DNA of 64,000 nt. Origin: an uncultured Pelagibacteraceae bacterium. GTDB taxonomy: Bacteria > Pseudomonadota > Alphaproteobacteria > Pelagibacterales > Pelagibacteraceae. Shown here piece after piece: positions 19,831 to 28,519 of the stretch. A program made the translations under genes and the position numbers. Position 1 is the first letter of the stretch; each line of letters begins with the position of its first letter. The DNA is taken from the NCBI GenBank assembly GCA_902581795.1, contig CACHPL010000001.1:62001-126000 (forward strand). The letters are read 5' to 3'. The notes beneath the pieces were generated by a model. The model had not been told where the DNA came from, did not search any database, and saw nothing but the letters and a program-made list of their open reading frames with translations.

Positions 19831-20217
19831 ATGAATAAGATTTTTTTATCACTAATTCTAGTAAGCTTTGTAACGATAACATCTTTTGCGGCTGGTCATA
19901 TAACTAAAGCGCAAAAAGAAAATGCCATCGAATGTCTCGGTCATTATACTGCTACCGCAGTATTACCAGCAGATACAGTTGAGGTGAAGGATATTGAAAT
20001 AGCTCTAGCCGCATCGAAAGTAATCCGAGAATACCTAAACAAAGAAGGTATTAAAAATGATGAAATAAATAAAGGAATGAACGTTTATGTAGATAAAGTT
20101 TACGGTAAACCTTTTAATAAACAGAAAAATGCTGAGTGTAATAAGTCTATCTACAAACTGATACCAGGATCAGAACAAGAAATAGAAAAATTATCTAGAA
20201 CAATTTACCAAGGTTAA
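19831..20217 (+). CDS. small secreted protein with signal peptide
   Basis: A clear Sec signal peptide covers about residues 1-21 (MNKIFLSLILVSFVTITSFA, cleavage likely after the AA). The mature domain of about 107 residues is helical and has two cysteines (in IECLGHY and AECNKS) that could form a disulfide in the periplasm. I do not recognise a family. It is 69 bases downstream of glnA and convergent with the SUF operon end. Confidence 0.75.
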   Translation: MNKIFLSLILVSFVTITSFAAGHITKAQKENAIECLGHYTATAVLPADTVEVKDIEIALAASKVIREYLNKEGIKNDEINKGMNVYVDKVYGKPFNKQKNAECNKSIYKLIPGSEQEIEKLSRTIYQG

Positions 20218-20218
20218 A

Positions 20219-20419
20219 TTAACAACAGCTACACTTTTTACTTTTTAAGATTCTGCTATCAGCTATCTTGCCTTTATTAACACCTTCTTTAATGGTGTAT
20301 TCAAAAGTACCATTAGCACCTTTATTGACAGCCTTTATCTTATTTTTGAAAAGAGATTTTTCTTTCTCTTTTTCTGATCTTTCCCTTGCAAAGCTCTCTA
20401 AATGTTTAGTGTCTCTCAT
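20219..20419 (-). CDS. 66-residue SUF-operon-linked protein with cysteine tail
   Basis: This highly charged protein (many K and E in residues 10-35) ends with KKCSCC. Its ATG lies 6 bases after the sufA stop, so it is the last gene of the SUF operon. The three terminal cysteines could bind metal or a cluster, but no known Fe-S family fits that I recognise. An opposite-strand frame at 20268-20516 overlaps it; the operon position favours this one. Confidence 0.55.
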   Translation of the reverse strand: MRDTKHLESFARERSEKEKEKSLFKNKIKAVNKGANGTFEYTIKEGVNKGKIADSRILKSKKCSCC

Positions 20420-20425
20420 GATTCA

Positions 20426-20761
20426 TTATACCTTAAATGACTCTCCGCATCCACAACGTTCGGTTTCGTTGGGATTTTTAAATACAAATTGTGAAGAAAA
20501 CTTATCTTTTTTATAGTCCATTTCGGTTCCTAAAAGATACATGATGGCATTGGGATCTATAAAAACTTTTACTCCTTTGTCCTCTATAACTTCTTCATCT
20601 TTTTTTGATTCTTTTGCATATTCCATTACATATGACATGCCTGCACATCCTCCAGATTTAACACCTACTCTTACACCAATGGCGGTATTATCTGCTTTGG
20701 ACATAATCTCTTTAATTCTGTTTGCAGCATTATCACTCAATTTAATAACTTGTTCGCTCAT
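20426..20761 (-). CDS. sufA: A-type iron-sulfur carrier (SufA/IscA/ErpA family)
   Basis: This HesB-family carrier takes clusters from the SUF scaffold and delivers them to apoproteins. The three invariant cysteines are C39 (GGCAGMSY), C103 and C105 (RCGCGESF). At 111 residues the size is typical. It overlaps sufT by 4 bases. Whether it functions as SufA or ErpA cannot be decided from sequence; the name follows the operon context. Confidence 0.93.
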   Translation of the reverse strand: MSEQVIKLSDNAANRIKEIMSKADNTAIGVRVGVKSGGCAGMSYVMEYAKESKKDEEVIEDKGVKVFIDPNAIMYLLGTEMDYKKDKFSSQFVFKNPNETERCGCGESFKV

Positions 20762-21060
20762 AAATTTAATTCCAATTTAGCTGCTTCTGACATTTTTGAT
20801 TTATCCCATGGTGGATCCCATACAAGATTTAATTTAACATCAGAAACGCCCTTAACTTTCATTATATATTCCTTAACTTGTTTTGGCAAACTATCAGCAA
20901 CGGGACAGTTTGGTGTGGTTAAAGTCATATCAATATTCACCACATTTTTACTATTAATTTCAATTTTATATATAAGCCCTAATTCATATATATTAACGGG
21001 AATCTCAGGGTCATAAACCTTTTTTATCTCTTTAATTATCTTTTCTTTTAATTCACTCAT
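20758..21060 (-). CDS. sufT: SufT-type MIP18/DUF59 Fe-S maturation protein
   Basis: This 100-residue DUF59 protein has the family motif VYDPEIPVNIYELGLIY at residues 16-32 and the conserved cysteine in TLTTPNCPV at about 51. Related proteins (SufT, PaaD, eukaryotic MIP18) help mature Fe-S proteins under high cluster demand. It sits between the scaffold-like sufU and sufA, which supports a role in Fe-S transfer. Confidence 0.9.
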   Translation of the reverse strand: MSELKEKIIKEIKKVYDPEIPVNIYELGLIYKIEINSKNVVNIDMTLTTPNCPVADSLPKQVKEYIMKVKGVSDVKLNLVWDPPWDKSKMSEAAKLELNL

Positions 21061-21065
21061 TAAGA

Positions 21066-21530
21066 TTATTTTTCAGTTTTTACCGTCTCTTTTTTTCCTT
21101 CAGCAGCTTGTATAAATGTATGCCAAGCTAAAGTAGCACACTTTACCCTCATAGGGAATCTTTTGACGCCTGAAAGAGACATCATTGTAGTATTTTCGTC
21201 TTCACTTAGACTGTTGATGCTAATTTTTGAGCCCTCTTTTAGCATGTTAATGAAATGCTCTAGTATTTTTTTTGCAACATTAAATTCTTTCCCCTTTATT
21301 GTCTCGGTCATAATAGAGGCTGAAGCCATTGATATAGCGCATCCTTCTCCCTCAAAAGAAATATCTTTTACTTTATTATCATCATCTAATTTTAAGTAGA
21401 CATGCACTTTGTCTCCACATAAAGGATTATGCCCTTTAGCGTCTTTATTGAAACCTTCACATTTTTTTTTGTTTCTGGGATTTTTACCGTGGTCTAAAAC
21501 TATTTCTTGATATAACTCTTTAATATCCAT
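21066..21530 (-). CDS. sufU: SufU-type Fe-S assembly / sulfur acceptor protein
   Basis: This IscU-fold protein has the three cysteines C38 (NPLCGD, with D40), C64 (GEGCAIS) and C131 (VKCATLAW). The GEGCAIS motif and the insertion before the last cysteine are features of SufU, a zinc-dependent sulfur acceptor for SufS, rather than IscU. It directly abuts sufS (stop and start adjacent), supporting the pairing. No sufE gene is seen in this operon. Confidence 0.92.
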   Translation of the reverse strand: MDIKELYQEIVLDHGKNPRNKKKCEGFNKDAKGHNPLCGDKVHVYLKLDDDNKVKDISFEGEGCAISMASASIMTETIKGKEFNVAKKILEHFINMLKEGSKISINSLSEDENTTMMSLSGVKRFPMRVKCATLAWHTFIQAAEGKKETVKTEK

Positions 21531-22748
21531 TTAATTATTAAAAACCTTATTACATTTTTTAATTGCATCACTCAATACATCTATATCCTCTTTTGAATTA
21601 TAAATTCCCAATGAAGCTCTAGCTGATGCTGCAATACCCATTTTTTCGTGTAAGATTTGACAACAATGATGTCCAGCTCTAATAGCAACTCCTTCTTCAT
21701 CTAGGATAGTGGCGATATCGTGAGGATGTATTCCTTTAATTGTAAAAGAAATTATCGAACCTCTATTTTTTGGATCACCAATAATTCTTATTGAATTATT
21801 TTTTTTTATTTTTTCTAAACCGTATTCTAAAATTTCTTTTTCGTGCTGAATAATATTCTTAATACCAACACCCTCTATGAATCTTATCGACTCTGAAAAA
21901 CCAACAACTTCTGCAGTTTGTAAGGTACCAGCCTCATATTTGGTTGGGCTTCCAGGAAAAGTAATATTATCTTTTTTTACTTCTTCTATCATTCCTCCGC
22001 CACCTTGATATGGAGGTAAAACATCAAGCCATTTTTTTTTTGCATACAAAACTCCAACTCCAGTAGGTCCATACATTTTGTGACATGAGATTGCATAAAA
22101 ATCACAACCAAGTTCCTGCATATCAATTTTTAAATGTGGAGCTCCTTGACAACCGTCAACAAGAACTGGAATTTTTTTTTCACTTGCTAAATCTACAATT
22201 TTTTTAATAGGCATAATTGCTCCAGTGACGTTGGATAAATGAGTGATAGCAATTATTTTTGTTTTATTTGTAATTAATTTTTTAATTTTATCAATATCGA
22301 CCTCTCCTTTATCATTACACTCTGCAAATTTTATTATTGCTCCTTTTCTTTGTCTGACAAAATGCCAAGGTACATAATTGGCGTGATGTTCTAATTCTGT
22401 TATTAAAATCTCGTCGCCTTTATTTATAAATTTCTCACCGTATGTTGCTGCTACTAAATTGATTGCTTCGGTAGCATTTTTTGTAAATATTATTTCTTCT
22501 GTAGATTTTGCGTTGATAAAATTTTTAAGCAAATCTCTTGTTTCTTCAAATCTGTTTGTAGCTGTTACTGCTAAAGAATGCACACTTCTTCCAATATTTG
22601 AAAATTCTTTAGAGTAAAATTTTGATATTCTATCAATTACAGTTTTTGGTTTCTGTGATGAATTGGCACTATCAAGGTAGATTAGCGGCTTACCTTTGAT
22701 TTTATTTTTAAATATTGGAAATTTCGATTTGATAACTTTAGTATCCAT
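21531..22748 (-). CDS. sufS: SufS cysteine desulfurase
   Basis: This type II PLP-dependent cysteine desulfurase supplies sulfur for Fe-S assembly. The PLP lysine is K224 (SCHKMYGPTG), and the persulfide cysteine is C362 in RAGHHCCQ. The length of 405 residues is normal. An extra cysteine (C363) lies directly beside the catalytic one. It overlaps sufD by 11 bases and is followed immediately by its likely acceptor sufU. Confidence 0.97.
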   Translation of the reverse strand: MDTKVIKSKFPIFKNKIKGKPLIYLDSANSSQKPKTVIDRISKFYSKEFSNIGRSVHSLAVTATNRFEETRDLLKNFINAKSTEEIIFTKNATEAINLVAATYGEKFINKGDEILITELEHHANYVPWHFVRQRKGAIIKFAECNDKGEVDIDKIKKLITNKTKIIAITHLSNVTGAIMPIKKIVDLASEKKIPVLVDGCQGAPHLKIDMQELGCDFYAISCHKMYGPTGVGVLYAKKKWLDVLPPYQGGGGMIEEVKKDNITFPGSPTKYEAGTLQTAEVVGFSESIRFIEGVGIKNIIQHEKEILEYGLEKIKKNNSIRIIGDPKNRGSIISFTIKGIHPHDIATILDEEGVAIRAGHHCCQILHEKMGIAASARASLGIYNSKEDIDVLSDAIKKCNKVFNN

Positions 22749-23991
22749 ATACCTGAAATTCTAATTTATTCTCTACAAATTTTTTAATAGTTTCACTTTT
22801 AATATCGCTTATAATTTCTTTTAAGAATCCATTAATTAGCAATTGAGTTGCCTCTTTCTTAGTCAGACCTCTTGTCATTAAATAATGGATAGAGTTCTCA
22901 TCAACATTTCCGGATGTTGATCCATGTGAGCATTTTACATCGTCAGCGTAAATCTCTAGTTCGGGTTTTGAGTCAAATTCTGAATTTTCACTTATTAGTA
23001 ATGCTTTGCTTAATTGATATGCATTAGTTTTTTGAGCTATATCTTTAACGAAAATTTTTCCTTGATAAACGCCTTTTGCGTTAGAGTCCAAAACACTTTT
23101 AATTTTTTGAAAACTTTTACAATTTGGAACAAGATGATTAACAACTGTTTTGATTTCTTGGTGGTCCTCTTTATTTAAGAATAAAGCAGATTTAATCTCA
23201 CAATCTGAATTTTTACCTTCCAAATCAATTTTAATATCTTGTTTATTAAACTTTAAACCTGAAGAAAATATAAAGCTTGAATATTTAGAATCTGATTTAA
23301 TGGACCCATTTAAAAATTTATGAAAGTATCCCTCACTTCTTCCTGCTTGAATACAAATGTTTTTAAATTTTGCATTTTCATAAAGTATTATATTTTCATA
23401 TGTATTATTAAAAAATTTATTTTTTGACCTATTTATAGTGTACTCTATAGTATGTAATTCAGAATTTTTTTTAACTATTATTTTATTTTTATTATTTAAA
23501 ATCTTTTCTGATAAATCTTCGTTAAATAAATTATAGATTACTAGAACTTTTTCAAACTTATAATCCTTTTCTACTACTAAATTATAGCCTTCATTTGATA
23601 AAGCATTATTTAAGCAAATTAACGGGTTATTGCTTTTTTCTCTTAAAAAATTTTCCTCTTTATACCCTGTAATTTTTATTTTATTTTTATCTTCAAATTT
23701 AAAATCACTTCTAATTAGCCTGCCGTTTATAAGTAAAATGTAATTATGATCAAATTCTTTAATTAATCTAAATTTATTTTCTTCAGGGTAGGTGTCATTA
23801 ATATCGATTTTTTTAAAATTTTTAGAAAATATTTCTCTTAAATCTGAAAATTTCCAGTCTTCCTCTTTTTTTGTTGGAAAGCCTTTTTTATTAAAAAATT
23901 CTAAATTTTTAATTCTATAATTTTTATCTTCTTGATTGATTAAATTAATTTTATCAATCTCTTTGAGACTTATTTTAAAATTCTCTATCAT
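22738..23991 (-). CDS. sufD: SufD subunit of the SUF scaffold complex
   Basis: This is the SufB paralog that with SufB and SufC forms the SufBCD scaffold on which clusters are built. The N-terminal half is divergent and AT-codon-driven, but the conserved C-terminal core is clear: VKCSHGSTSGNVDENSIHYL near 350-370, then TRGLTKKEATQLLINGF. The length of 417 residues is normal. It is next to sufC (stop and start adjacent) and overlaps sufS. Confidence 0.94.
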   Translation of the reverse strand: MIENFKISLKEIDKINLINQEDKNYRIKNLEFFNKKGFPTKKEEDWKFSDLREIFSKNFKKIDINDTYPEENKFRLIKEFDHNYILLINGRLIRSDFKFEDKNKIKITGYKEENFLREKSNNPLICLNNALSNEGYNLVVEKDYKFEKVLVIYNLFNEDLSEKILNNKNKIIVKKNSELHTIEYTINRSKNKFFNNTYENIILYENAKFKNICIQAGRSEGYFHKFLNGSIKSDSKYSSFIFSSGLKFNKQDIKIDLEGKNSDCEIKSALFLNKEDHQEIKTVVNHLVPNCKSFQKIKSVLDSNAKGVYQGKIFVKDIAQKTNAYQLSKALLISENSEFDSKPELEIYADDVKCSHGSTSGNVDENSIHYLMTRGLTKKEATQLLINGFLKEIISDIKSETIKKFVENKLEFQVYGY

Positions 23992-24726
23992 TTAATTTAT
24001 TTTTTTATAACCTTTTTTCTCTAATTCTAAAGCTAGCTCTCTAGATCCTGATTTTACAATTTTACCTGAAGATAAAACATGTACAAAATCTGGTTTTATA
24101 TAATCTAAGAGTCTTTGATAGTGAGTTATAACAAGAAAAGATTTATCTTTACTTCTAGATGAATTGACGCCATCGGCAATTGTTTTTAATGCATCAATAT
24201 CTAAACCTGAATCTGTTTCATCAAGAATAACTAAATTTGGATCAAGAATTTTCATTTGCAAAATTTCATTTTTTTTCTTTTCTCCTCCTGAAAAACCAAC
24301 ATTAAGTTGTCTCGATAAAATCTTTTCGTCTATTCCTAGTTCTTTTGCTTTTTCTTTTACTAATTTTAAAAACGCTAATGTGTCTATCTCTTTTTCACCC
24401 TTTGCTTTTCTAATGGTGTTTAATGAAGTTTTAAGAAAATTGTTTGTGTTAACACCTGGAATCTCAATTGGATATTGAAACGCTAAAAAAATCCCTTTTT
24501 GAGCTCTTTGCTCGACTGGAATATCCTTTAAATTCTCACCCTTATACTTTAAATCTCCGGTAATTTTATAACCATTTTTACCTGACAATATATTTGCAAG
24601 GGTGCTTTTTCCGGACCCGTTTGGTCCCATGATAGCATGAACCTCGCCTGGATTAATTTTAAGGTTTAAACCATTAAGAATATCTCTTTTATTTATTGAT
24701 GCTTTTAAGTTAATTATCTCTAACAT
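23992..24726 (-). CDS. sufC: SufC ATPase of the SUF complex
   Basis: This soluble ABC-type ATPase drives conformational change in SufBCD. The Walker A is GPNGSGKST at 34-42, the signature is NVGFSGGEKKKNE near 142-154, and the Walker B is LVILDETDSGLD near 164-175. There is no membrane domain partner, as expected for SufC. Its ATG overlaps the sufB stop (TAATG). Confidence 0.97.
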   Translation of the reverse strand: MLEIINLKASINKRDILNGLNLKINPGEVHAIMGPNGSGKSTLANILSGKNGYKITGDLKYKGENLKDIPVEQRAQKGIFLAFQYPIEIPGVNTNNFLKTSLNTIRKAKGEKEIDTLAFLKLVKEKAKELGIDEKILSRQLNVGFSGGEKKKNEILQMKILDPNLVILDETDSGLDIDALKTIADGVNSSRSKDKSFLVITHYQRLLDYIKPDFVHVLSSGKIVKSGSRELALELEKKGYKKIN

Positions 24727-26162
24727 TATCCCACGCTACCTTCTAAACTAATGCCAACTAATTTTTGAGCCTCTACAGCAAACTCCATTGGTAATTGTTG
24801 CAAAACTTCTTTACAAAAACCGTTTACTATCAAGCTGACTGCTTCTTCTTGATTAAGTCCTCTTTGATTACAATAATATAATTGCTCTTCATTTATTTTT
24901 GATGTTGTTGCTTCATGTTCAACAGTTGATGATGAATTTTTATTTTTTATGTACGGAACAGTATGGGCTCCGCACTTATTACCCATCAATAAGGAATCGC
25001 ACTGGGTATAATTTCTTGAATTTAATGCTTTTTTTCCAATATCAACTAAACCCCTATAGGTATTATCTGCCTGACCTGCCGATATCCCTTTAGATATAAT
25101 TTTACTTTTAGTATTTTTTCCTAAGTGAATCATCTTTGTTCCTGTATCTGCTTTTTGATGATTATTTGTAATTGCTATAGAGTAAAATTCTCCTACAGAA
25201 TTGTCGCCTTGAAGAATGCAGCTGGGGTATTTCCATGTTATAGCCGAGCCCGTTTCAACCTGAGTCCAGGAAATTTTTGAGTTTTTTCCTCTACAAGCTC
25301 CTCTCTTAGTAACAAAATTATAAATTCCGCCAACGCCATCTTTGTCACCTGGATACCAATTTTGAACAGTAGAATATTTTATTTCAGCATCATCTAAAGC
25401 TACCAATTCAACATTAGCTGCATGTAATTGATTTTCGTCTCTCATTGGAGCTGTGCAACCTTCTAAATAACTAACATAACTCCCTTTGTCGGCAATTATT
25501 AATGTTCTCTCAAATTGCCCAGTTTCGGAAGCATTAATTCTAAAATATGTTGAAAGTTCCATTGGGCACCTAACTTTAGGGGGTATATAAACGAATGATC
25601 CGTCAGTAAAGACTGCAGAGTTTAAAGTGGCAAAATAGTGATCCGTTAACGGTATAACTGAACCCAAATATTTTTTAACAAGATCAGGATGTTTTTGTAT
25701 TGCCTCTGATATAGAGCAAAAAATAATTCCTTTTTTTGTTAGCTCTTCTTTATATGTTGTCGCAACAGAAACGGAGTCGAAAACTGCATCTACGGCTACA
25801 CCGCTCAGTCTTTTTTGTTCATTTAAAGGAATTCCGAGTTTTTTATATGTTTCAATAAGTTTTGGGTCAACCTCGTCTAAACTTTTTGGTTTTTCTGCTG
25901 CACTTTTTGGCGCTGAATAATAGTAAAGATTTTGATAATCAATTTTTGGATATTTAGGTTTTTGCCAATTTGGCTCGGTTAAGTTTTTAAGTCTATTATA
26001 AGCTTTCAGTCTCCAATCCAACATCCACTGTGGTTCTTTTTTCATTTTAGAAATGAATTTAATTGTATTTTCGTTTAACCCTTTTGGCGCTCGAATATTT
26101 TCTATATCCGTCGTGAAACCATATTTGTATTCTTGGTTGGTATTTATATCTTGATTGTTCAT
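24726..26162 (-). CDS. sufB: SufB scaffold subunit
   Basis: This is the main scaffold of the SUF pathway, where the nascent Fe-S cluster assembles. The length of 478 residues and the conserved segments ([18 protein letters not shown] near 190, [18 protein letters not shown] near 231-248, and the C-terminal [19 protein letters not shown]) are diagnostic. It overlaps the regulator gene by 4 bases (ATGA), so regulator and scaffold are translated together. Confidence 0.97.
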   Translation of the reverse strand: MNNQDINTNQEYKYGFTTDIENIRAPKGLNENTIKFISKMKKEPQWMLDWRLKAYNRLKNLTEPNWQKPKYPKIDYQNLYYYSAPKSAAEKPKSLDEVDPKLIETYKKLGIPLNEQKRLSGVAVDAVFDSVSVATTYKEELTKKGIIFCSISEAIQKHPDLVKKYLGSVIPLTDHYFATLNSAVFTDGSFVYIPPKVRCPMELSTYFRINASETGQFERTLIIADKGSYVSYLEGCTAPMRDENQLHAANVELVALDDAEIKYSTVQNWYPGDKDGVGGIYNFVTKRGACRGKNSKISWTQVETGSAITWKYPSCILQGDNSVGEFYSIAITNNHQKADTGTKMIHLGKNTKSKIISKGISAGQADNTYRGLVDIGKKALNSRNYTQCDSLLMGNKCGAHTVPYIKNKNSSSTVEHEATTSKINEEQLYYCNQRGLNQEEAVSLIVNGFCKEVLQQLPMEFAVEAQKLVGISLEGSVG

Positions 26163-26587
26163 TTATTTTTCTCCAAGCTTTTTTGCTTTACCAAATCATT
26201 TAAACTCACATTTTCAAAAAAATTATTTATATGTTTCTCCAAATCATCCCACAAATTATGCGTTATACATTTTACAGTTTTACCATGACAACCTTTTTTA
26301 GAATCTTTTTTGCAATTTAAAGTTTTCACTTGTTCATCTACAGCAAATATTATATTTGAAATTCTTATATCTTTTGGACTCTTTTCTAAAATATAACCAC
26401 CTAATGACCCCCTAACACTTTTGACTAAATTCTCATTTTTTAACTTAGAAAAAAGTTGCTCCAAATATGATAAAGATATGTTTTGTCTTAATGATATGTC
26501 AGTAAGACTTACTGGTTTGCCATTTTGATGGACCGCTAAATCAGCCATTGCCATAACAGCGTATCTACCTTTTGTTGTAAGTTTCAT
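26159..26587 (-). CDS. Rrf2-family regulator of the SUF operon (IscR/SufR-like)
   Basis: This 142-residue winged-helix regulator has the Rrf2 N-terminus [14 protein letters not shown] and the recognition helix near residues 28-45. Potential Fe-S ligands are C92, C100, C107 and H110. In IscR the cysteines are spaced five residues apart; here the spacing is wider (seven and six residues), with a KKDSKKG insertion. It is the first gene of the SUF operon and most likely represses it when clusters are plentiful. Confidence 0.92.
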   Translation of the reverse strand: MKLTTKGRYAVMAMADLAVHQNGKPVSLTDISLRQNISLSYLEQLFSKLKNENLVKSVRGSLGGYILEKSPKDIRISNIIFAVDEQVKTLNCKKDSKKGCHGKTVKCITHNLWDDLEKHINNFFENVSLNDLVKQKSLEKNK

Positions 26588-26609
26588 ATTTAATAGTATT
26601 TTCAGTATT

Positions 26610-26639
26610 TATTTAGGTATTCCTAGTAAAATAGTCAAC
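26610..26639 (-). promoter_or_regulatory. SUF operon promoter with overlapping Rrf2/IscR-like operator
   Basis: Reading the minus strand upstream of the rrf2 gene, TTGACT (26638-26633) and TAAATA (26615-26610) are separated by exactly 17 bases, a good sigma-70 type promoter. The sequence GTTGACTATTTTACTAGG, which covers the -35 box and spacer, resembles the type 1 IscR operator pattern as I recall it (TTGAC, AT-rich centre, TTACT-GG). Binding there would block RNA polymerase. This fits feedback control by the first gene of the operon. Confidence 0.55.
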
Positions 26640-26718
26640 TTTAATAAAAAAAAATATGACGCGGCTAAAACATGCTATAAATCTATTTTTTTTTTGAAAT
26701 TGGTAATCATTATTATTC

Positions 26719-27375
26719 ATGAAACAGAAAAGCGTTGAAATTTTTATACCGGGTCCATCAGGAAGATTGGAGTGCAAATATTTTAAAAGCAAAAAAAGAG
26801 GGTCTCCAGTTGCAATTGTATTACATCCCCATCCACAATATGGAGGAACAATGCACAATAAAATTGTGCATGAAATATATAATGTTTTTGTAAATAATAA
26901 TTTCTCAGTATTAAAATTTAATTTTAGAGGAGTTGAAAAAAGTGATGGAACTTTTGATAATGGACAAGGCGAACTTTCTGACGCAGCTGCGGCACTTGAT
27001 TGGGTAGAGAGAGAAAATCAAGATTATAGCCAGTGCTGGGTTTCTGGTTTTTCATTTGGATCGCTAATATGTATGCAATTAATAATGAGACGACCAGAAG
27101 TTACAAAATTTGTTTGTGTAGCGCCCCAACCAAATGTTTATGATTTTACTTTTTTAGCTCCCTGCCCTACGTCTGGCCAAATTATTTTTGGAGAGAATGA
27201 TGAATTGGTACCCAAAGGAAGTATCGATGATTTAAACAATAGATTAAAAAACCAAAAAAATGTTGAGGTTAACTTCTCTTCAATTAAAGGAGCCAATCAT
27301 TTCTTTAAAGAAAAAGAAGAAGATCTAAAAAAAGTAATAGATAAATATATAAAGGAAAAAACGGAGCTTATTTAG
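26719..27375 (+). CDS. alpha/beta hydrolase (COG2945-like)
   Basis: This 218-residue cytosolic serine hydrolase has the nucleophile elbow GFSFG (SGFSFGSLICMQL near residue 110), a HPHPQYGGTMHNKIV loop near 36-50 and a C-terminal catalytic histidine in GANHFFKEKE near 194. The HPHP...GG..N pattern is typical of the small COG2945 hydrolases of proteobacteria, whose substrates are unknown. It diverges from the SUF regulator gene and its 3' end overlaps anmK by 8 bases in a convergent manner. Confidence 0.88.
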   Translation: MKQKSVEIFIPGPSGRLECKYFKSKKRGSPVAIVLHPHPQYGGTMHNKIVHEIYNVFVNNNFSVLKFNFRGVEKSDGTFDNGQGELSDAAAALDWVERENQDYSQCWVSGFSFGSLICMQLIMRRPEVTKFVCVAPQPNVYDFTFLAPCPTSGQIIFGENDELVPKGSIDDLNNRLKNQKNVEVNFSSIKGANHFFKEKEEDLKKVIDKYIKEKTELI

Positions 27376-28462
27376 GTTCAATTATAATTCCTCCAGAACA
27401 TGGTTTATTACAACCCGTTGTCTCAGGGAAAGTGATTGGTAAATTTAAATACGAACGAATAGAAATATATCCGAATGCTTGCGACTCTATAAAATCTCCA
27501 TTTATTCCAAAAGTATCAATTGATTTTATTGGTGCTTTAACTTTTTTTTCCACACTATTAATTAAAAAATCATTTCTTCTTCCACCACCACATACTAAAA
27601 TATTTATTGGCAAATTTTCAAATAAATTTTTAATTTTTTCTGACAATATGCATGCTGTGTATTCTGTTAATGTTGCTGCTCCATCCTCTAAAGACAAACC
27701 TCGAACAAATGATATTTCAAAATCATTTATATCATACGACTTTAGAGACTCGAAACTTTCAAAATTCTCTAAAGCTTGATCTAAAATTATTTTATTTACT
27801 TTTCCTGATTTAGCTAAAAGACCATTTTTATCATATTTTTTGTTAGAATTAGATCTCAACCATAGATCAATAAGACAATTACCCGGACCAATATCACAAC
27901 TATATATTTTGTTATCTAAATTTATACTTGTAATATTCGCTATTCCACCGATGTTTAATATTATCAATGGTAATTGAATATTATGTTTATTTTTGAGTAA
28001 TTTATGAAAAATAGGAGTCAATGGAGCTCCCTGGCCTCCATTTTTTAAATCATTATTTCTAAAATTATAAATTACTTTTTTATTTGTTAATTGTGATAAA
28101 AGATTTCCATCACCCAATTGCCTTGATATTTTTTCTTTAGCGCTATGAAAAATTGTTTGTCCATGAAAACCTATAAAGTCAATATTATGATTTTTTGAAA
28201 TATCTTTAAAAACTTCTGCGTGAAATAAGGTTATGTCCCTTTCAAGTTGGTTAACTTTTCTTTTCAATTTTTCTATATCATTCGACCCATTTATTTGCTG
28301 TTTTAGAGTGTGAATATTTTCATAAATGTTTGAATTATACTTGTAATATCGATCTAAAATACTCCTATATTTATTTTCACCATCAGAAAGAATAATTGAG
28401 GCATCAACTCCATCCCCGGATGTTCCGCTCATTAAACCCAAAGATGTATATTCTTTTGTCAT
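27368..28462 (-). CDS. anmK: anhydro-N-acetylmuramic acid kinase
   Basis: This cell-wall recycling enzyme phosphorylates and opens anhydro-MurNAc to MurNAc-6-phosphate. The N-terminal motif GLMSGTSGDGVDASII at residues 9-24 is diagnostic, followed by GFHGQTIFH near 128, ILNIGGIANIT near 184 and VCGGGRRND near 295. At 364 residues the length is normal. It diverges from tyrS across a 57-base gap. Confidence 0.95.
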   Translation of the reverse strand: MTKEYTSLGLMSGTSGDGVDASIILSDGENKYRSILDRYYKYNSNIYENIHTLKQQINGSNDIEKLKRKVNQLERDITLFHAEVFKDISKNHNIDFIGFHGQTIFHSAKEKISRQLGDGNLLSQLTNKKVIYNFRNNDLKNGGQGAPLTPIFHKLLKNKHNIQLPLIILNIGGIANITSINLDNKIYSCDIGPGNCLIDLWLRSNSNKKYDKNGLLAKSGKVNKIILDQALENFESFESLKSYDINDFEISFVRGLSLEDGAATLTEYTACILSEKIKNLFENLPINILVCGGGRRNDFLINSVEKKVKAPIKSIDTFGINGDFIESQAFGYISIRSYLNLPITFPETTGCNKPCSGGIIIEPK

Positions 28463-28489
28463 ATTTATATTTATTTATAACAATTTTAG

Positions 28490-28495
28490 TATAAT
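28490..28495 (+). promoter_or_regulatory. candidate -10 element for tyrS
   Basis: TATAAT lies 24 bases before the tyrS ATG in the 57-base gap between divergent anmK and tyrS. No convincing -35 box was seen 17 bases upstream. In DNA this AT-rich a hexamer match alone is weak evidence. Confidence 0.3.
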
Positions 28496-28519
28496 AGTAG
28501 ATTCTAAACATAAAGTTCT

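Noticed and set aside
20268-20516. Plus-strand open frame opposite the end of the SUF operon
   Set aside because: It overlaps sufA, a clear gene, and its translation has no family-like features.
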